Below are positions 55,239 to 63,533 of a stretch of 64,000 bases of DNA, one piece after another. How positions within the stretch are numbered: position 1 is the first letter of the stretch; each line of letters starts with the position of its first letter. Source of the stretch: ZC4RG30 sp965652645. GTDB taxonomy: Bacteria > Pseudomonadota > Gammaproteobacteria > Steroidobacterales > Steroidobacteraceae. The translations under genes were made by a program, and so were the position numbers. The notes below the pieces were generated by a model. It was not told the DNA's origin and made no database searches. It was given only the letters and a program-made list of their open reading frames with translations. The stretch is from the NCBI GenBank assembly GCA_965652645.1, contig CBFGXE010000004.1:82820-146819 (forward strand). Reading direction: 5' to 3'.

Positions 55239-55949
55239 CTACCAGGCGTATTTCAGGCCCAGCAGCCAGGAGCTGACGTCGTAGTCATCCACCATGGCCT
55301 TGCCGAGGCGCACATAACCCAGGCGGATGGCGGTGCCCGGCGACATGGCGAAGTTGATGCCTGCGCCCACCATCACGGTGGTGGCGTTGTTCTTCTGCGA
55401 TGCGTAGAGGTCTATGCCGCTGATGGACGCGCGGGCCCGTATCCGGGTGCGACCGAGGAACATGCCGGCGCGGGCGTCGAGCGAAAAGCGGTCTCCCATC
55501 GGCCATGTGCCGATGGCGGACAGCAACGGACCCTTGGTCTTCGCGTTCGCGAAGGTCTGCGTGGTGTAGCTGCCCTGGCTGCTGGACACGTCACCGCGCG
55601 CCGAGTAGTGCACCGTGCCGATGTCCGCGTAGCCCAGCTCCGCGGAAAAGTACTGCGAGAACAGGTAACCGACGGAGAACAGGTAGCCGATGTCCCTGGT
55701 CTCGGAGATCTCCGATCCCCACGAGTCGATCTGGAAACCATCGGAAATCCACAGCCCCTGCATTTCGCGGTCGAAGCCGGCAAGGCCCGCGTCCACTTCG
55801 GCGTAGGCCAGCGTGGAGTCCATGTAGAAGCCGGAGAAATACAGCCCGGGCATCGCAGCGCCGGCAGGACCGGCCAGGCAGGCCAGCGCGGCCAGCGCGG
55901 CCAGCAAGGCCAGTTTCCTGCTCCCGCGGATGCCTCTGGAAACTGCCAT
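55239..55949 (-). CDS. outer-membrane beta-barrel protein, function unknown
   Basis: The 236-residue protein has a signal peptide (LALLAALAALACLAGPAGA) and alternating hydrophobic strands typical of a small barrel: IGYLFSVGYLFSQYFSAELGYAD, FSLDARAGMFLGRTRIRARA and VMVGAGINFAMSPGTAIRLGYV presented as separate strands. It ends in an aromatic residue (LGLKYAW), the usual barrel-assembly signal. It may be an OmpA/OmpX-like 8-strand barrel but I cannot name the family. The GNAT gene lies three bases upstream, so they may share a message. It converges on uvrA. Confidence 0.65.
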   Translation of the reverse strand: MAVSRGIRGSRKLALLAALAALACLAGPAGAAMPGLYFSGFYMDSTLAYAEVDAGLAGFDREMQGLWISDGFQIDSWGSEISETRDIGYLFSVGYLFSQYFSAELGYADIGTVHYSARGDVSSSQGSYTTQTFANAKTKGPLLSAIGTWPMGDRFSLDARAGMFLGRTRIRARASISGIDLYASQKNNATTVMVGAGINFAMSPGTAIRLGYVRLGKAMVDDYDVSSWLLGLKYAW

Positions 55950-55952
55950 GGA

Positions 55953-56456
55953 TCACCTCTTGCTGTTGGCCGATGAAAAGAACTGGCGCACTTCGCCGCC
56001 GCCCGCGCGCTCACGATAATCCCCGCGCGTGTAGGCCGCCAGCACCTTGCGCCAGAAGGCGATGGCTCCCTGGTTGCCGGCATCCTGGCTGACCTGCCAG
56101 CGCCCCGCGAAGCGGTCCAGGATCAGTCGCGCGGCCGCACGGCCCAGCCCGCGGCGACGCTGCGTGCGGCTGATGTAGAACTCGGCCATGCGATAGTCGA
56201 TGCCGGTGGCGCCGCCCTCCTCGATCACCAGCGCGAAGCCGGCCGGCTGCCGGTTGTCGAGGATGGTGAGCAGCGTGGCATTGCGGTCGGCCATCCAGGC
56301 CTGCACCTGCGAACCCTCGGCCAGGCCCACGGATCCGAGCGCGGGAAAGATCCCGGTGCGGCTCACGCGCAGGTCGTCCAGGTAGTGGCGGTACTCGCCC
56401 TCTATCCAGCCGCGGTCCGCGGTATGGATTCGTGCATCACGCAGGCTCACGGCCAT
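55953..56456 (-). CDS. GNAT-family N-acetyltransferase
   Basis: The 167-residue protein has a GNAT fold with the acetyl-CoA-binding motif A as FYISRTQRRRGLGRAAARLI near residues 100-120 (RRRGLG replaces the common R/QxxGxG/A). QDAGNQGAIAFWRKVL follows near 130, typical of motif B. The substrate could be an amine, peptide or antibiotic; none can be chosen. ATG 56456 is the first Met with family-like sequence; 111 bases with a terminator separate it from the lipoprotein gene upstream. Confidence 0.75.
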   Translation of the reverse strand: MAVSLRDARIHTADRGWIEGEYRHYLDDLRVSRTGIFPALGSVGLAEGSQVQAWMADRNATLLTILDNRQPAGFALVIEEGGATGIDYRMAEFYISRTQRRRGLGRAAARLILDRFAGRWQVSQDAGNQGAIAFWRKVLAAYTRGDYRERAGGGEVRQFFSSANSKR

Positions 56457-56477
56457 GACACAGCGTTGCTCCAGTCC

Positions 56478-56520
56478 CTTGAAAACAAGAAGCCCGGACA
56501 GGGATTGCACCTGGCCGGGC
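56478..56520 (-). terminator. intrinsic terminator after the Ala-rich lipoprotein gene
   Basis: On the minus strand GCCCGG-C-CAGG and CCTG-T-CCGGGC form an interrupted 10-pair stem over a 7-base loop (56520-56492), followed by the T-rich string TTCTTGTTTTC. A second GC stem (56513-56534) overlaps it. This fits a Rho-independent terminator about 50 bases after the stop codon at 56568. Confidence 0.5.
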
Positions 56521-56567
56521 CCATGCGCCCGGCCACAGGGCCGGGCAGCCATTGCGGCTGAAACTGC

Positions 56568-56861
56568 TTACTGGGCAGCTTCGGCGGCAGCGGCTTCGGA
56601 CGCCGCGGCAGCGGCGTCGCCGGCTGCGGCAGCAGCATCGGCAGCGGCACCAGCAGCAGCATCGGCCGCGGCAGCACCGGCTTCCGTCGCAGCAGCGGCA
56701 GCGGCGTCCATGGCCGACTCGGCGGCATCGGTGGCGGCGGCAGCCGCCTCGGTGGCCGCGTCAGCAGCGGTGTCGGCGGCCGAAGCGGCGTCCTGCGAGT
56801 TCGAGCAGGCCGCGAGGGCCAGCGCCACGGCAACGGCGCTCAGGGCGAGTTTGATTTTCAT
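56568..56861 (-). CDS. alanine-rich small lipoprotein
   Basis: The 97-residue protein has a lipoprotein signal MKIKLALSAVAVALALAAC with lipobox LAAC (Cys 19). The mature part is about 60% alanine with Asp, Glu, Thr and Ser at regular steps (ATDAAESAMDAAAAA), predicted as one long helix or coiled coil. It could be an Lpp-like outer-membrane spacer or a stress-induced lipoprotein; no function is known. The coding region is a run of near-identical GCN triplets. A sigma-70-like promoter lies at 56967-56995 with a leader of about 100 bases. Confidence 0.75.
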   Translation of the reverse strand: MKIKLALSAVAVALALAACSNSQDAASAADTAADAATEAAAAATDAAESAMDAAAAAATEAGAAAADAAAGAAADAAAAAGDAAAAASEAAAAEAAQ

Positions 56862-56966
56862 TGATCGGTTCCCCGGGAAAGTAAGTGGATAGAGACCATA
56901 GGACCAGAACGCAACAACAGGAGAAGAACTGGAAGCAGCGCTTCAGATTGCGCGTTCTGCGGAAAG

Positions 56967-56995
56967 TCTAGCCATTTCCGTATTGCGATACAAAA
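56967..56995 (-). promoter_or_regulatory. promoter candidate for the Ala-rich lipoprotein gene
   Basis: On the minus strand TTGTAT (56995-56990) and TAGACT (56972-56967) are separated by exactly 17 bases. The transcript would carry a leader of about 100 bases before the ATG at 56861. The -10 hexamer TAGACT is the same one found immediately before several other genes in the window. Confidence 0.4.
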
Positions 56996-57066
56996 AGCGA
57001 TGCACGCGTGAAGTGTTTTCGTCGCGATTTCACGACAGTTGCATCATGACCGGCATCCTGCAGCGC

Positions 57067-57072
57067 TATCCT
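57067..57072 (+). promoter_or_regulatory. -10-like element just before pepQ
   Basis: TATCCT ends seven bases before the pepQ ATG at 57080. A TTGCAT lies at 57039-57044 but the 22-base spacing is too long. An AGGA lies only four bases from the ATG, too close for a normal ribosome-binding site. A leaderless message is possible. Confidence 0.3.
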
Positions 57073-57079
57073 TTAGGAC

Positions 57080-58408
57080 ATGGCTGGCTCCGAACTCGAC
57101 GACGTGTTGTTTGCATCGCACCTGCGCGACGTGCAGCGCGAGATCGACGCGGCATTGCCGATGCTGGGACTGGATGCCCTGGTGATTGCCGCCGGTGAGG
57201 ATCGCCTGGTGTTCCAGGACGACCAGGCCTACCCCTTCCGTCCCAGCCCCTGGTTCAGCTGGCTGGTGCCTGCCGCAGCAGCGCCGGGCAGCCTGCTGCA
57301 CTGTGCGCCTGGCCGCCCGCCGCGCCTGCTGTTCGTCTCGCCGCAGGACTTCTGGCACAGCCCGCCCGAGGTGCCGGATGAGCCCTGGACGGAACTGATG
57401 GTCGTGGAGCCAGTTCCGGATTCGGGCACCGCTGTTTCAAAATTGGCCACAATATCCGGAAATGTAGCGTGGATTGGTGAGGGAAATCCCCCTTTCGGGC
57501 ACTGGCAGGCCAATCCACCGGCCCTGCTTTCCCTGCTTGAGCAGGCCCGGTGCCGCAAGAGCGCCTATGAGCTTTCCTGCCTGCGTGCAGCCAGTCGCTC
57601 GGCGGTGGCCGGCCACCTGGCCGCCGAGCAGGCCTACCGCAGGGGCGCCGCGGAATACGACATCCACCTCGCCTTCCTTGCAGCCGTGCGCCAGGGCGAG
57701 GCCTCCCTGCCCTATCCGCCCATCGTCGCCCTCAACGAGCACGCGGCGGTGCTGCACTACCAGCGGCGCGACACGCAGGCACCGGCGCATGCACTGTCCC
57801 TGCTGATCGACGCAGGCACCAGCTGCCATGGTTATGCCAGCGACATCACGCGCACCTGGGCCGCGGGACCCGGTCTCTTTGCCACGCTGGTGGAACGCAT
57901 GCACGGGCTGCAGCAGGAGCTGTGCAGCCAGGTTGCCCCGGGTGCCGACTGGCGCGAGCTGCACCTGAATGCCCATCGCCTCGTCGCGCAGCTGCTCAAT
58001 GAGCATGGCGTCATCACCATGGCGCCCGACGATGCCGTGGCCAGCGGTGTTTCCGCGGCGTTCCTGCCGCATGGACTGGGGCACCTGCTGGGGCTGCAGG
58101 TGCACGACGTGGGTGGCTTCCGGCCGGCGGCCGACGCCGAGCCCATTCCCCGGCCGCCGGGACATCCGGCGCTGCGCCTCACCCGCCGGCTCGTGCCCGG
58201 CATGGTGGTGACGGTGGAGCCGGGCCTTTATTTCATCGACAGCCTGCTGGCCAGGCTGCGCGCGGGCCCGCATGCGGGCGCCGTGGACTGGGGAATGGTG
58301 GAACGACTGCGCCCCTGCGGCGGAATCCGCATCGAGGACAACGTGGTGGTCACGGCCGCCGGCGGCGAAAACCTCACGCGCGCGGCCTTCGCGGACGCGG
58401 CCGCCTGA
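57080..58408 (+). CDS. pepQ: Xaa-Pro dipeptidase
   Basis: PepQ cleaves X-Pro dipeptides and also some organophosphates. The 442-residue pita-bread metalloprotein has the dinuclear metal ligands Asp in LLIDAGTSCHGYASDITRTW near residue 245, His in LPHGLGHLLGLQVHDVGG near 335, Glu in VVTVEPGLYFI near 377 and Glu in GGIRIEDNVVV near 415. E. coli PepQ has 443 residues. The N-terminal ~150 residues are the creatinase-like regulatory domain. It stands alone and converges on mscL. Confidence 0.95.
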   Translation: MAGSELDDVLFASHLRDVQREIDAALPMLGLDALVIAAGEDRLVFQDDQAYPFRPSPWFSWLVPAAAAPGSLLHCAPGRPPRLLFVSPQDFWHSPPEVPDEPWTELMVVEPVPDSGTAVSKLATISGNVAWIGEGNPPFGHWQANPPALLSLLEQARCRKSAYELSCLRAASRSAVAGHLAAEQAYRRGAAEYDIHLAFLAAVRQGEASLPYPPIVALNEHAAVLHYQRRDTQAPAHALSLLIDAGTSCHGYASDITRTWAAGPGLFATLVERMHGLQQELCSQVAPGADWRELHLNAHRLVAQLLNEHGVITMAPDDAVASGVSAAFLPHGLGHLLGLQVHDVGGFRPAADAEPIPRPPGHPALRLTRRLVPGMVVTVEPGLYFIDSLLARLRAGPHAGAVDWGMVERLRPCGGIRIEDNVVVTAAGGENLTRAAFADAAA

Positions 58409-58426
58409 AACCGGCGGGCAGGAAGG

Positions 58427-58455
58427 CAGCGCGCCCCCGTGACGGAGGCGCGCTG
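58427..58455. terminator. hairpin terminator between convergent pepQ and mscL
   Basis: CAGCGCGCC (58427-58435) and GGCGCGCTG (58447-58455) form a perfect 9-base stem over an 11-base loop, centred in the 57-base convergent gap. Neither side has a long T-run, so it may need Rho or simply protect both mRNA ends. Confidence 0.45.
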
Positions 58456-58465
58456 CGACGGGCGG

Positions 58466-58867
58466 TTACTGGCGCTGCTTGAGGAGATCCCGGATTTCCT
58501 CCAGCAGCTGCTCGTTGCGCGGCGGCGGAGGCGGCGGCTCATCGGCCTTGGGCGCCGGCGGCTTCTTCAGCTTGTTGAGGCCCTTGATGGCCAGGAAGAT
58601 CACGAAGGCGATGATCAGGAAGTCGAACACGGTCTGCAGGAATGCGCCGTAGCGCAGCTCGACGTCCCCGTCGGGACCCGAGCCCACCGCAACAGACAGA
58701 GTGGTGAAGTCGACGCCGGCAATCAGCCGCCCCAGCGGCGGCATGATCACGTCACCCACCAGCGACGAGACGATCTTGCCGAAGGCGGCACCGATGATGA
58801 CGCCGACAGCCATGTCGATGACATTGCCCTTCATGGCAAATTCCTTGAACTCGGATCCGAGGCTCAT
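58466..58867 (-). CDS. mscL: large-conductance mechanosensitive channel
   Basis: MscL opens under high membrane tension to release solutes on osmotic downshock. The 133-residue protein starts MSLGSEFKEFAMKGNVIDMA, then the pore helix AVGVIIGAAFGKIVSSLV, a periplasmic loop, a second membrane helix FDFLIIAFVIFLAIKGLNKL and a C-terminal cytoplasmic helix EQLLEEIRDLLKQ after a proline-rich stretch. Length matches E. coli (136). GGGAGC stands six bases before the ATG. Confidence 0.97.
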   Translation of the reverse strand: MSLGSEFKEFAMKGNVIDMAVGVIIGAAFGKIVSSLVGDVIMPPLGRLIAGVDFTTLSVAVGSGPDGDVELRYGAFLQTVFDFLIIAFVIFLAIKGLNKLKKPPAPKADEPPPPPPRNEQLLEEIRDLLKQRQ

Positions 58868-58982
58868 GGCTGCTCCCTGTGGTTGTTGGATATGGGGCCG
58901 GAACGAAGCGTAGACCGGCAACGGCGCTGGCGGCAACGGGTACGCGGCCTTACGATGGCCCGGCGGCAGCAGGAGGGGACGC

Positions 58983-59906
58983 ATGTTTCTGCATCCACAT
59001 GGCGGATTCGACAACTCGGCGGAGCCCGCGCGCCATATCGAGGTGCTGCCCCTGGCTGCCGCGATGGGCGCGGAGATCCGCGACGTGGATGTCGCCAATG
59101 CCAGTGATGCGCAGTTCGCCGAGATCGAGCAGGCGCTGTTCCGCCACAAGATGGTGTTTTTCCGCGCGCAGAAGATCGGCCATGCGGAACACCACGCCTT
59201 CAGCCGCCGTTTCGGGGAGTTCGCCGAGGATGCCTACACCGACGGCGTGCCAGGCTTCCGCGAGGTGCAGCCACTGGTGAAGGAGGCCGACGACCGCTCG
59301 GCGCATGTGTTCGGCTCCGGCTGGCACACCGACTCTCCTTTCCTGCCGGCGCCACCGGCCATCACCATGCTGCGCTCCGTGCAGGTCCCTCCCTGGGGTG
59401 GGGACACCATGTGGGCCAATGCCGCACTGGCGCACCGCACATTGGGGCCGGCCACGCAGCAGGTCTGCGCCCTGCTCAAGGTGCGCTTCTCGATGCGCGA
59501 CGTGCTGGCCTCCGCGCGTGACAACGCCGAGCCGCGGGACAACCCGGTGGGCAAGCTGGTGGCCACGCGCGCCATGGCCGGGCTTCCCGAAGGCCTGCGC
59601 CGCAAGGTCGAAGGCGCCGCGCACCCGCTGGTGCGCACGCACCCGCGCACCGGCGAGAAGTCGCTGTACGTGGATCCTTCCTATGCAATCGGCATCGAGG
59701 GCATGCGCGAGGCCGAATCCGCCCCCCTGCTGAAGATGCTCACCGACCATCTCACGCAGCCGGCCTTCACCTGCCGCCTGCGCTGGGAGCCGGACATGCT
59801 GGTGCTGTGGGACAACCGCGCCTGCGTGCACCAGGCCTTCAATGACTACGACGGCTACCGCCGCGAGATGTACCGCACCACCATTGCCGGGGAAGTGCCG
59901 GCCTGA
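58983..59906 (+). CDS. TauD/TfdA-family Fe(II)/2-oxoglutarate dioxygenase
   Basis: The 307-residue protein has the iron facial triad: His and Asp in GSGWHTDSPFLPAPP near residue 115 and the distal His in NRACVHQAFNDYDGY near 280, with the 2-oxoglutarate Arg in YRREMYRTTI near 297. The N-terminal GAEIRDVDVANASDAQFAEI and HKMVFFRAQKI are typical of TauD/TfdA. It would hydroxylate an unidentified small acid (taurine, alkyl sulfate, chlorophenoxy acid or similar). GGAGGGG stands six bases before the ATG. It is a single gene with no transporter next to it. Confidence 0.87.
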   Translation: MFLHPHGGFDNSAEPARHIEVLPLAAAMGAEIRDVDVANASDAQFAEIEQALFRHKMVFFRAQKIGHAEHHAFSRRFGEFAEDAYTDGVPGFREVQPLVKEADDRSAHVFGSGWHTDSPFLPAPPAITMLRSVQVPPWGGDTMWANAALAHRTLGPATQQVCALLKVRFSMRDVLASARDNAEPRDNPVGKLVATRAMAGLPEGLRRKVEGAAHPLVRTHPRTGEKSLYVDPSYAIGIEGMREAESAPLLKMLTDHLTQPAFTCRLRWEPDMLVLWDNRACVHQAFNDYDGYRREMYRTTIAGEVPA

Positions 59907-59914
59907 AAACACGA

Positions 59915-59938
59915 AGGGCCGGCACTGCTGCCGGCCCT
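59915..59938. terminator. strong hairpin terminator after the TauD-type gene
   Basis: AGGGCCGGCA (59915-59924) and TGCCGGCCCT (59929-59938) form a perfect 10-base stem with a 4-base loop, eight bases after the dioxygenase stop. On the minus strand TCGTGTTTTC follows the stem, so it can also end transcription of the convergent lipoprotein gene. Confidence 0.65.
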
Positions 59939-59976
59939 CCTGGCTCATTGCCCCACCATTGCGGGGCGGACCGCAC

Positions 59977-60834
59977 TCAGTAGGTGACGTTCCAGGTGCT
60001 CGAGGCACCGTTGACGGTAACCTCCACCGAATAGCCGTCACCCGTGGCCGTGAGAAGGGCCGAATTGCCATTCTTGTCGGTAACCTGCACCGTACCGGAC
60101 AGCGCGCGGCCCGTGGAGCTGTCGAACACCCAGTCGTCGAACACGATGGTGACGTTCTTTCCCACGATGGTGGCATTGACCACGGTGATCGTGTCGCCGT
60201 CGATGTCGATGTCCCAGCTGCCGAGGTTGTACTCGCCGCTGCTGGTCTGGTGCGTGCAGGTCAGGTTGCCGCCCGACATCACGCATGACTGGCGTGCAGT
60301 GATCGAGTGGGAGCCGCTGTATGACTCGCTGGTGTACTCGTAATCCAGGTCGTAGACGTAGGTGTACCTGAAGTTCTCCGAGTTGGTGTAGGAGCTGTAG
60401 GTCATCGAGAACGTGCCATCCATGTGGTACGTGAAACCACTGATGGTGTAGGTGCAGTCGTTGTACGAATACACCCAGGAAACCGGCTTGTCGCCCTGGT
60501 AGGTGTACACGTAGCTGAGGGTCCCCGATCCCGAGGTGCCGAGGTCGCTGCACTGCATGCTGCCTTCGACGGTGGCGCCGATGGGCAGTGCGGAGATGTG
60601 CGCGCCGGTGGGCACCTGGCCGGACGCCTCGGCCGAGCGCAGCTCCAGCACCAGCTCATTGACCTCCTCGACCATGCCCTCGGCGGCCTGCTGGGAAGCT
60701 TCGACCTTCTCGAGGCCCCCGCTGCCGCCACCACCACCACCACCACCACCGTCACCATCGCCGCCGCAGGCAGTCATGCCTGCCAACATGGACATGGCGG
60801 CGGCCATGGCCACCAATCTCTTCCACTGATTCAT
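59977..60834 (-). CDS. orphan lipoprotein with poly-glycine linker
   Basis: The 285-residue protein has a lipoprotein signal with lipobox GMTAC (Cys near residue 23). A run of glycines (CGGDGDGGGG onward) follows as a flexible tether, then a short helix (EASQQAAEGMVEEVNELVLE). A Tyr/Ser/Thr-rich domain with many alternating strands (YTYVYDLDYEYTSES, SWDIDIDGDTITVVN) and two or more Cys pairs completes it. A surface-exposed or periplasmic beta-sandwich is likely. I recognise no family. GAAGGAG precedes the ATG. The glycine run is encoded by a perfect GGT repeat. Confidence 0.65.
   Translation of the reverse strand: MNQWKRLVAMAAAMSMLAGMTACGGDGDGGGGGGGGGSGGLEKVEASQQAAEGMVEEVNELVLELRSAEASGQVPTGAHISALPIGATVEGSMQCSDLGTSGSGTLSYVYTYQGDKPVSWVYSYNDCTYTISGFTYHMDGTFSMTYSSYTNSENFRYTYVYDLDYEYTSESYSGSHSITARQSCVMSGGNLTCTHQTSSGEYNLGSWDIDIDGDTITVVNATIVGKNVTIVFDDWVFDSSTGRALSGTVQVTDKNGNSALLTATGDGYSVEVTVNGASSTWNVTY
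60728..60750 (-). repeat. (GGT)n microsatellite in the lipoprotein gene
   Basis: Seven perfect CCA triplets plus two bases on the plus strand read as consecutive GGT glycine codons in the lipoprotein linker. Slippage would change linker length by whole residues without a frameshift. Confidence 0.7.
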
Positions 60835-60995
60835 GGAGCTCCTTCTCGATTCGCTTTGTGTTGTTGTCGGAAGTGCCGGCGCGGTCTTGCCGGCTGTCCA
60901 AGAGTACCAGCCGGAAGCGACCGGTGGCGCGCGGTCGATGCCTGTGCTTGCAGTAGTTCGGGAGCGCTACTTATGTCGTGCCGCCCGTTCGCGGC

Positions 60996-61868
60996 TCAGA
61001 ACCAGGTCTCCAGCCGCAACGCCAGGCCACGGAGCCGCGGCCGGCTTCCCGGATAGGACGCCGTGCCGACAGCGGCGCCGTCGCGGGTCACCTCACGCGT
61101 GGCAGAGCGGCCGAACCGCCACTTCTCGTGGATTGCCCACAATCCCGCGCGCAGGGCGGTGGCGTGGCGCCACTCGATGCCGAGGCCCGCGTACTCCGCA
61201 AGGCGGGCGCGCGGCCGGAGTGCGAAGGTGTCATAGGTGCCGAACGAGTCCACTTCCAGCCTGCGTGCGATTGGCCAGGCCAGGCTGACCCGCGCCTGCA
61301 ACGACCAGGCGCCGTGGAGCTGCCACTCGATGGCAAGCAACCCGCGCGTCCACGTTGAGTCGAGGATTTCGGTCAAGGCCTGGGACTGCGGGCCGGGCCG
61401 GATCGCCCTGTCGATGCGCTGCTGGGCGACTTCCAGGCCGCCGTCGATGGCGACGGGCCCGGCGTGGAACCTCTGCCCGGGCGACCAGCGCAGCGCCAGC
61501 GACCTCACCCGCAAGTCGGTGGTGGTGGACAGTGGTATGCCGAACTGGCTGAAGCCATCGTACGAAAGCTCGCCCTGCTCCTGCGCCGCACGCAATGCCC
61601 AGCGCCCGCCTGCTGCCGACGCGGCGAACTCCAGCGCGATGCCCTCCAGCCTGCCCTGCTCGCGATTCAGGGGGAAACCGCCCGGAGTGGTTTCGCTCGA
61701 CACGTAGTTGCGCGCGCGCCATTCGAAGGCCAGGCCGGGGTTGTCCGCCAGTGCCGGCATGGAAGCGGTGAGGCAGAAAAGGATTCCTCCCGCGCACCGC
61801 GGTGCCGCCCGCCGCCACAGGTTTGATGTTCCGGATTGTGGCTTCAAGGGCGGTGCGCGTCGGTCCAT
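60996..61868 (-). CDS. predicted outer-membrane/periplasmic beta-rich protein, unknown
   Basis: The protein has about 290 residues from ATG 61868. A signal-like stretch (GGILFCLTASMPALA) ends near residue 40. The mature part alternates hydrophobic and polar residues in strand-like fashion (LAFEWRARNYVSSE, ALRAAQEQGELSYDGFSQFG, LQARVSLAWPIARRLEVDSF) and ends in LRLETWF, a terminal Phe typical of outer-membrane barrels. I do not recognise a family. Upstream in-frame ATGs exist, and the start is uncertain. It lies downstream of the rplQ terminator region on the same strand. Confidence 0.6.
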   Translation of the reverse strand: MDRRAPPLKPQSGTSNLWRRAAPRCAGGILFCLTASMPALADNPGLAFEWRARNYVSSETTPGGFPLNREQGRLEGIALEFAASAAGGRWALRAAQEQGELSYDGFSQFGIPLSTTTDLRVRSLALRWSPGQRFHAGPVAIDGGLEVAQQRIDRAIRPGPQSQALTEILDSTWTRGLLAIEWQLHGAWSLQARVSLAWPIARRLEVDSFGTYDTFALRPRARLAEYAGLGIEWRHATALRAGLWAIHEKWRFGRSATREVTRDGAAVGTASYPGSRPRLRGLALRLETWF

Positions 61869-61959
61869 CGTCGGGCCAGGTCCCGATCCGACGCTACCTG
61901 CGGCATGCATGGCGGTCAACGTGATGGACAACCTCCGCTGCACCGTTGCGAGCCGCCCC

Positions 61960-61995
61960 AAAAAAAAGCCCCGCACCTGTCAGTACGGGGCTTTC
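61960..61995 (-). terminator. Rho-independent terminator of the rpoA-rplQ operon
   Basis: On the minus strand AAGCCCCG and CGGGGCTT form an 8-base stem (61993-61986 with 61973-61966) and run straight into a stretch of eight T residues (61967-61960). It lies 20 bases after the rplQ stop codon and is the clearest intrinsic terminator in the window. Confidence 0.9.
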
Positions 61996-62014
61996 CAAGG
62001 CATGGCGCTGCCGG

Positions 62015-62509
62015 TCAGGCTGCTGCAGCCTTCTTTTTCTTCGGCGCGGCCTTCTTCTTCGGTGCGGCTTTGGCCTTGGACTTCGCCTTGGCCTTTGTCT
62101 TCGTCGCGTCCTTGCCGTCGCCTTCCTCGGCGGCGGGTGGCGTCGCCTGCGCCGGCCCGTCCACCAGTTGCATCAGGGCCATGGGCGCGGCGTCACCGGG
62201 ACGCGGGGCCATGTGCAGGATGCGGGTGTATCCGCCCGGACGCGCCTTGAAGCGCGGACCCAGGTCGGTGAACAGCTTGGCCACCACCTCGGCATCGCGC
62301 AGCCGCGCGAACGCGGTGCGGCGCTTGGCCTCGGTATCGACCTTGGCCAGGGTGATCAGCGGTTCCACCACGCGCCTGAGCTCCTTGGCCTTCGGCACGG
62401 TGGTGCGGATGGTTTCATGGCGCAGCAGCGACGCGGCCATGTTGCGCAGCATCGCCTTGCGATGCGGCGCATTGCGCGAGAGCTGGCGGCCAGAAAGTTG
62501 ATGACGCAT
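62015..62509 (-). CDS. rplQ: 50S ribosomal protein L17 with Lys/Ala-rich tail
   Basis: L17 is a large-subunit protein near the exit tunnel. Residues 1-118 are conserved: MRHQLSGRQLSRNAPHRKAM, LRHETIRTTVPKAKELRRVV and RPGGYTRILHMAPRPGDAAP. E. coli L17 has 127 residues. Here a ~45-residue tail of Lys, Ala, Pro and Thr (KTKAKAKSKAKAAPKKK) extends the protein to 164, probably disordered and rRNA-binding. It follows rpoA by 12 bases and is the last gene of the alpha operon. Confidence 0.97.
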   Translation of the reverse strand: MRHQLSGRQLSRNAPHRKAMLRNMAASLLRHETIRTTVPKAKELRRVVEPLITLAKVDTEAKRRTAFARLRDAEVVAKLFTDLGPRFKARPGGYTRILHMAPRPGDAAPMALMQLVDGPAQATPPAAEEGDGKDATKTKAKAKSKAKAAPKKKAAPKKKKAAAA

Positions 62510-62521
62510 TTTCTCTAGTCC

Positions 62522-63520
62522 TTAAACACTTTCGTCGTGGCGGAGGCCGGCCGGCGGCCAGCCTTCCAGCCGCATGCCCAGCATCAGGCCGTGGCCCTGC
62601 AGCACTTCCTTGATCTCGGTAAGCGACTTCTTGCCGAGATTCGGGGTGCGCAGCAGCTCCACTTCCGTGCGCTGCACCAGGTCGCCGATGTAATGGATGT
62701 TCTCGGCCTTCAGGCAGTTGGCACTGCGCACGGTGAGCTCCAGCTCGTCCACCGGCCGCAGCAGCAGCGGGTCGAACTGCATCTCGGTGACCTTGGCGCC
62801 GCTGGCCTCGTCCTCGCCCTGCAGGTCCACGAACACCGACAGCTGGTCCTTCAGGATCGCACCGGCGCGGCGGATGGCTTCCTCCGCGTCGATGGTGCCG
62901 TTGGTCTCGATGTCGAGCACCAGCTTGTCCAGGTCGGTGCGCTGCTCCACGCGCGCGGCATCCACCGCATACGTGACGCGACGGACCGGGCTGAACGAGG
63001 CGTCCAGCTGCAGGCGGCCGATCGGGCGGGTCGACTCCTCGAACGCGGCGCGCTGCTGCGCCGGACGGTAGCCACGGCCCTTCTCGATCTTCAGCGACAT
63101 CGACAGGCTGCCGGCCTGGGTCAGGTTGGCGATCACCAGTTCTGGATTCACGATCTCGATGTCGTGGTCGACCTGGATGTCGCCGGCGGTCACCGGGCCC
63201 GGGCCCTTCTTCGACAGGCGCAGCTCCGCGACGTCGCGCGCATGCATGCGGATGGCCACGGCCTTCAGGTTCAGCAGGATGTCCACGACATCCTCCTGCA
63301 CGCCCTCGATGGAGGTGTACTCGTGCAGCACGCCCTCGATCTCCACTTCGGTGATCGCGGCACCCGGCATCGAGGACAGCAGCACGCGGCGCAGGGCATT
63401 GCCCAGCGTGTGGCCGAAGCCGCGCTCGAAGGGCTCGATCACCACGCGCGCCTGGCGCGGCGCGACCGGCTGCACCTTGACGACGCGGGGCTTCAGGAAT
63501 TCATTCACAGAGGATGTCAT
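62522..63520 (-). CDS. rpoA: DNA-directed RNA polymerase alpha subunit
   Basis: RpoA starts assembly of RNA polymerase and contacts activators and UP elements. The 332-residue protein has the N-terminal dimer domain (ARVVIEPFERGFGHTLGNAL, RRVLLSSMPGAAITEVEIEG, KKGPGPVTAGDI). After a short linker comes the C-terminal domain with DELELTVRSANCLKAENIHY and LRTPNLGKKSLTEIKEVLQ. Length is standard. ATG 63520 lies 13 bases after rpsD. The alphaCTD is the surface that Crp would touch. Confidence 0.98.
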   Translation of the reverse strand: MTSSVNEFLKPRVVKVQPVAPRQARVVIEPFERGFGHTLGNALRRVLLSSMPGAAITEVEIEGVLHEYTSIEGVQEDVVDILLNLKAVAIRMHARDVAELRLSKKGPGPVTAGDIQVDHDIEIVNPELVIANLTQAGSLSMSLKIEKGRGYRPAQQRAAFEESTRPIGRLQLDASFSPVRRVTYAVDAARVEQRTDLDKLVLDIETNGTIDAEEAIRRAGAILKDQLSVFVDLQGEDEASGAKVTEMQFDPLLLRPVDELELTVRSANCLKAENIHYIGDLVQRTEVELLRTPNLGKKSLTEIKEVLQGHGLMLGMRLEGWPPAGLRHDESV

Positions 63521-63533
63521 CAGACCTCCAGCA

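Noticed and set aside
60728..60750. Short triplet repeats as a possible CRISPR or tandem-repeat array
   Set aside because: It is a single in-frame GGT run inside a gene; there are no spaced repeats anywhere in the window.
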